From a virus, in IMG/VR virus record IMGVR_UViG_3300028925_000473, positions 1 through 26,367 of that record: a DNA stretch of 26,367 nt, one strand, 5' to 3'. This document shows, piece by piece, positions 24,092-26,367 of the stretch. The notes under the pieces are model-generated. The model was not told the origin of the DNA and ran no database searches. It saw only the letters and a list, made by a program, of their open reading frames with translations. The position numbers were made by a program, and so were the translations under genes. Position 1 is the stretch's first letter. Each line of letters begins with the position of its first letter.

Positions 24092-24111
24092 TTGCTGTGT
24101 GTATAGGTTAA
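24083..24111 (-). promoter_or_regulatory. Candidate leftward promoter for the SSB-tip/radical SAM/diphosphohydrolase operon
   Basis: On the minus strand TTAACC (24106-24111, 4 of 6 to TTGACA) is followed after 17 bases by TATATA (24083-24088, 4 of 6 to TATAAT; a TATAAA lies two bases further on). The site is upstream of the gene starting at 24011 and leads into three closely spaced genes that end at the terminator 22060-22098. Each element is only a moderate match, so this remains a candidate. Confidence 0.35.
24091..24100 (-). repeat. ACACAGsAAG repeat, copy 1
   Basis: On the minus strand ACACAGCAAG, followed by GGTATAT. It lies in the spacer of the candidate promoter, directly next to the palindrome. 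Confidence 0.45.
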
Positions 24112-24137
24112 GTAATTGATATTGCTTAATAATATAC

Positions 24138-24147
24138 CTTCCTGTGT
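24138..24147 (-). repeat. ACACAGsAAG repeat, copy 2
   Basis: On the minus strand ACACAGGAAG, followed by GTATATT. It differs from copy 1 by one base and lies 47 bases from it in the same orientation; the similarity extends into the following TATAT. Confidence 0.4.
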
Positions 24148-24226
24148 AGCCCTTACACCCGACAAGCTATTATCGTTATATTTCAATAGGTTACATGGCA
24201 TTTTAAGCAAATATTCAATAAACCTT

Positions 24227-24236
24227 ACACAGCAAG
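24227..24236 (+). repeat. ACACAGsAAG repeat, copy 3 (inverted)
   Basis: On the plus strand ACACAGCAAG, identical to copy 1 but in the opposite orientation, so copies 1 and 3 form a long inverted repeat about 145 bases across. The flanking TATAT is absent here. Confidence 0.4.
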
Positions 24237-24275
24237 CAACATTGTTTATATTTATCAATAACTTAACCCTGTTTT

Positions 24276-26270
24276 TCATCGTTTTTGCACCCTAAACCCC
24301 TTGCGGTCAATGTTGATTATTTTGCCTTCATCTACTAGGTCATTGAAGGCTTTTAATAGTGGCCCTTTCTTCTCATTTGGAAAGGCTTTTGGCAGTGCCG
24401 TCTTAACAATTCTGCCCTGCGATTTATTAGATTTGTATGGCGTATTATCGCACCAAGCTGATTCAATTTCAGTTAATATATCTTCTTTTAACTTCGTGTT
24501 ATTGATCCTATCCAATTGATCTGGTGACGATGGCATCACCATTACGCCTTTATCCCAAATAAGAGTAATATCGCTGTCGCCACCAATATCAGAGTAGTTA
24601 GATTTCTTTCTAGATAACACCCTTAATTCGTCGCTGTCCTTCACTCTCTCTAAGTATGCGCGGCTTCTGACACTGTTCTCCCAGGCGGTTGATCCTGACA
24701 ACCCAGAGCCGCTTGCAAGGCCCGACAACGATGGATGCGCTAGAAGTATAACCGTAGCATTAAACTGCTTCGTTAAAGACCCTAAATAGGTCTTACAGAA
24801 TGTATTTACTTCTCTACGGACATTCTCATTGCCGCCAAACATATCAGCCGCTGTGTCAAGAATAACTAAAACGTCATCTCTATCTTTTTTAATTTCTTTA
24901 ATCTTATCGCATAGTATCTTGTAAAATTCACCTGCCTTTGCTTCACCTTGGCTTGGAAAAGTAACAATAATATTGTCGCTTCCAACTCTAGGCCACAGCG
25001 TCAGATCGTCGGGGCCAGCGTCAAATTCTGCAACGCCTAGCCAATTATTAATGTCTAGTTGCCTACGTTTTAACTCCAATGAATCATCTTCACACATAAC
25101 GCAAATAACTGGCATCTGCTTAGTTGCTATACCAAAGAAATCTTTCCCCATTGCAACACAATTAGCAAACTGGTGAATTAATAAAGATTTGCCAACGCCA
25201 CCAGCCCCAAAGAACAACCCCGTTGTCTTATAAGGGAACCATTGGTCTAATAACCATTCTCTGTCAGGCAGAGGCCCAACAACGCTTGATGCCACAAAAC
25301 TACCATCGCCTTCAATATCGTCATCAGTAACGCTTATTTGGTCTTCTAGATCATCAGGGCCAAAGTTCTTTGGTGTTAAGCAAGTAAGATCAAAGCCATT
25401 CTGCTGCGCCATATGAAAGATTGATCCAGCGCCAATCGTTTTAACTTCACCGATTGAGTTCCACAATCTGTCCGTTTCTGTTGGATCATACTTGGACGAT
25501 CGCTTTGACCATTTGTGGAATAGCTCCAGACCTTCTGGCCCAACACTACCCTTTATTGCATGAGCCGTATAAACCCAGTCGTCATAATGTAAGTCGTTGT
25601 TAGGAACATGGCATATCGCATTATCTATCTTTTCTAAATCTGCCATCTTTGTATCTTCAGCAAAATCAAAGTTTGTGTTCTCTGGCGGCTTCGATCCGTT
25701 TGATAATGACTTTGCTTTAATCTCTCCACGTTCTGCCAAGGTGTTGTTGCAGACGGCAATGAAAGATGTAATGTCAGATGGGCTAATCGTTGTTAATGCT
25801 AATGGTGGAACATCTAAAAGACTATCGTCTGGCCAGCTATAGTTCTTCTTTGTATCTGGGTGTTTTCCACTGGCTACAAATTGCTGGCCTTCAGCTAAGA
25901 CTTCAATACAGGCATCTTGTCCTTTAATCGAATAAATAGCTGTTTTAGTTTTATAGAACGGCTCAGAACATTTGAAAACAAACAACGTCTTTGGAGCATT
26001 GCCGATTCGTTCTGGAGCAAAACCTAGCTGATCAATCGCAATGTTACGAATTGTTTCAGCCGTTGCGGGGTCTTTAACATCAATGTCAACGGCAACAATG
26101 TTGTGGATTCCACCGCATAGTAACCCAATGTTGCTGTTGCCATGCTTGGCGTAATCTTTGGCGGTGTCTGGCCTAGTCTGCCATGCTTTTAAAATAGGCA
26201 CTTTACCATTCAGCGGAGTTACATCGTAACCTAGTGTCGCCAATTCTTCCGCATATTTTTCATATCTCAT
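24276..26270 (-). CDS. Primase-polymerase fused to a RepA-like AAA+ helicase
   Basis: This 664-residue protein combines the steps of replication initiation. Residues about 1-170 form a bifunctional primase/polymerase (Prim-Pol) domain: VDIDV (61-65) gives the catalytic D-x-D and SGKH (134-137) the conserved His of the nucleotide site. Residues about 208-290 match the PriCT_2 domain that often follows it (LEKIDNAICHVPNNDLHYDD, then AHAIKG). Residues about 330-575 are a RepA/KaiC-like ATPase: Walker A GAGGVGKS (355-362), Walker B VLVILDTA (467-474) and a strand with HPS (512-514). It should unwind DNA and lay primers at the phage origin. No separate DNA polymerase is seen here, so host or out-of-window polymerase is needed. 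AAAGGG precedes the ATG at somewhat long spacing. Confidence 0.9.
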   Translation of the reverse strand: MRYEKYAEELATLGYDVTPLNGKVPILKAWQTRPDTAKDYAKHGNSNIGLLCGGIHNIVAVDIDVKDPATAETIRNIAIDQLGFAPERIGNAPKTLFVFKCSEPFYKTKTAIYSIKGQDACIEVLAEGQQFVASGKHPDTKKNYSWPDDSLLDVPPLALTTISPSDITSFIAVCNNTLAERGEIKAKSLSNGSKPPENTNFDFAEDTKMADLEKIDNAICHVPNNDLHYDDWVYTAHAIKGSVGPEGLELFHKWSKRSSKYDPTETDRLWNSIGEVKTIGAGSIFHMAQQNGFDLTCLTPKNFGPDDLEDQISVTDDDIEGDGSFVASSVVGPLPDREWLLDQWFPYKTTGLFFGAGGVGKSLLIHQFANCVAMGKDFFGIATKQMPVICVMCEDDSLELKRRQLDINNWLGVAEFDAGPDDLTLWPRVGSDNIIVTFPSQGEAKAGEFYKILCDKIKEIKKDRDDVLVILDTAADMFGGNENVRREVNTFCKTYLGSLTKQFNATVILLAHPSLSGLASGSGLSGSTAWENSVRSRAYLERVKDSDELRVLSRKKSNYSDIGGDSDITLIWDKGVMVMPSSPDQLDRINNTKLKEDILTEIESAWCDNTPYKSNKSQGRIVKTALPKAFPNEKKGPLLKAFNDLVDEGKIINIDRKGFRVQKR

Positions 26271-26304
26271 AAGGTCGTACCCTTTAAATTAATGTTTAGG
26301 GTTT

Positions 26305-26333
26305 TTCGGGGCTACCATGACAGCAACCCCGAA
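26305..26333 (-). ncRNA. Strand-specific hairpin in the leader of the primase-helicase mRNA
   Basis: On the minus strand TTCGGGGTTGCTG and TGGTAGCCCCGAA pair over 13 positions around a TCA loop, the inner half using G-U pairs. The same bases on the plus strand give C-A mismatches, so the fold belongs to the leftward transcript. No T run follows (AAAAACCC), so it is not a usual terminator. It lies 35 bases upstream of the primase-helicase start and may be a leader control element. Confidence 0.4.
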
Positions 26334-26367
26334 TATCCCTTTCAGCGGGGCGGGTACGAATCAACCC

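Larger units (their letters stand above)
24012..24275. other. Intergenic control region of the replication module
   Basis: These 264 bases separate the primase-helicase gene from the SSB-tip gene and are clearly more AT-rich than the genes, apart from a C/G-rich block at about 24054-24076. They hold a perfect palindrome, three copies of a 10-base repeat, a possible sigma-70-type promoter and a GC hairpin (CCCC-ACAC-GGGG at 24062-24073). Such a collection next to the replication protein gene would suit a promoter/operator and perhaps a replication origin. A 65-codon frame (24082-24279) crosses the region but is not believed. Confidence 0.45.

Noticed and set aside
24082-24279. 65-codon minus-strand frame starting in an ATGA overlap with the primase-helicase stop
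   Set aside because: It consists almost wholly of the AT-rich region with repeats, the palindrome half and the promoter candidate; the product has no recognisable pattern and there is no good ribosome binding site of its own. The ATGA can arise by chance from a CGATGA end.
1-26367. CRISPR arrays, tRNA genes, insertion sequences, integrase and attachment sites
   Set aside because: I looked for regularly spaced repeats, cloverleaf-type sequences and recombinase or transposase motifs by eye and found none; a covariance-model search for tRNA was not possible.

Overview
The window is one contiguous block of a tailed double-stranded DNA bacteriophage or prophage with podovirus-type (short-tailed) architecture. 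Every gene I can support is on the minus strand and is packed head to tail, so the map reads from position 26367 down to 1. The structural logic is P22-like: gp3-type small terminase, large terminase, P22-type portal, scaffold, coat, gp4-like adaptor, gp10-like tail protein, three ejection-type proteins, then tail fibre/adhesin. Base composition is moderately AT-rich. The protein style recalls phages of aquatic alphaproteobacteria, but that is an impression from memory. No integrase, repressor, lysis gene, tRNA or host gene is visible, so lytic and temperate states cannot be told apart.

Right part (26367-22100) is the replication and nucleotide module. It holds a leader RNA hairpin, a primase-polymerase/AAA+ helicase fusion, an intergenic region with repeats, a palindrome and a possible promoter, a 188-residue protein with an SSB-like acidic C-terminus, a radical SAM enzyme and a dATP/dGTP diphosphohydrolase-like protein. 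The module closes with a clear intrinsic terminator at 22060-22098.

Middle part (22039-12179) is packaging and head assembly: small and large terminase, portal, three small proteins, scaffold, major capsid protein, decoration-like protein with a second intrinsic terminator behind it, a helix-hairpin-helix protein, a small protein and a gp4-like adaptor.

Left part (12174-1) is tail and DNA ejection with extra cargo. A zincin-type metallopeptidase, a 199-residue protein of unknown function and an ADP-ribosyltransferase-like protein lie around the gp10-like tail gene. The metallopeptidase and the ADP-ribosyltransferase-like protein share an N-terminal helical module and a C-terminal SMV-x-AL tail while their central domains differ. 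This suggests a common carrier frame for exchangeable effector domains, possibly delivered from the virion, and is the most interesting signal in the window. A polytopic membrane protein, a GNAT acetyltransferase, three ejection-type proteins, a tail fibre and an adhesin (LamG-like plus F5/8 type C) cut by the window edge follow.

Many neighbours are joined by TAATG or ATGA overlaps, pointing to strong translational coupling. No gene-free stretch exceeds 300 bases; the longest, 24012-24275, is described as a feature.
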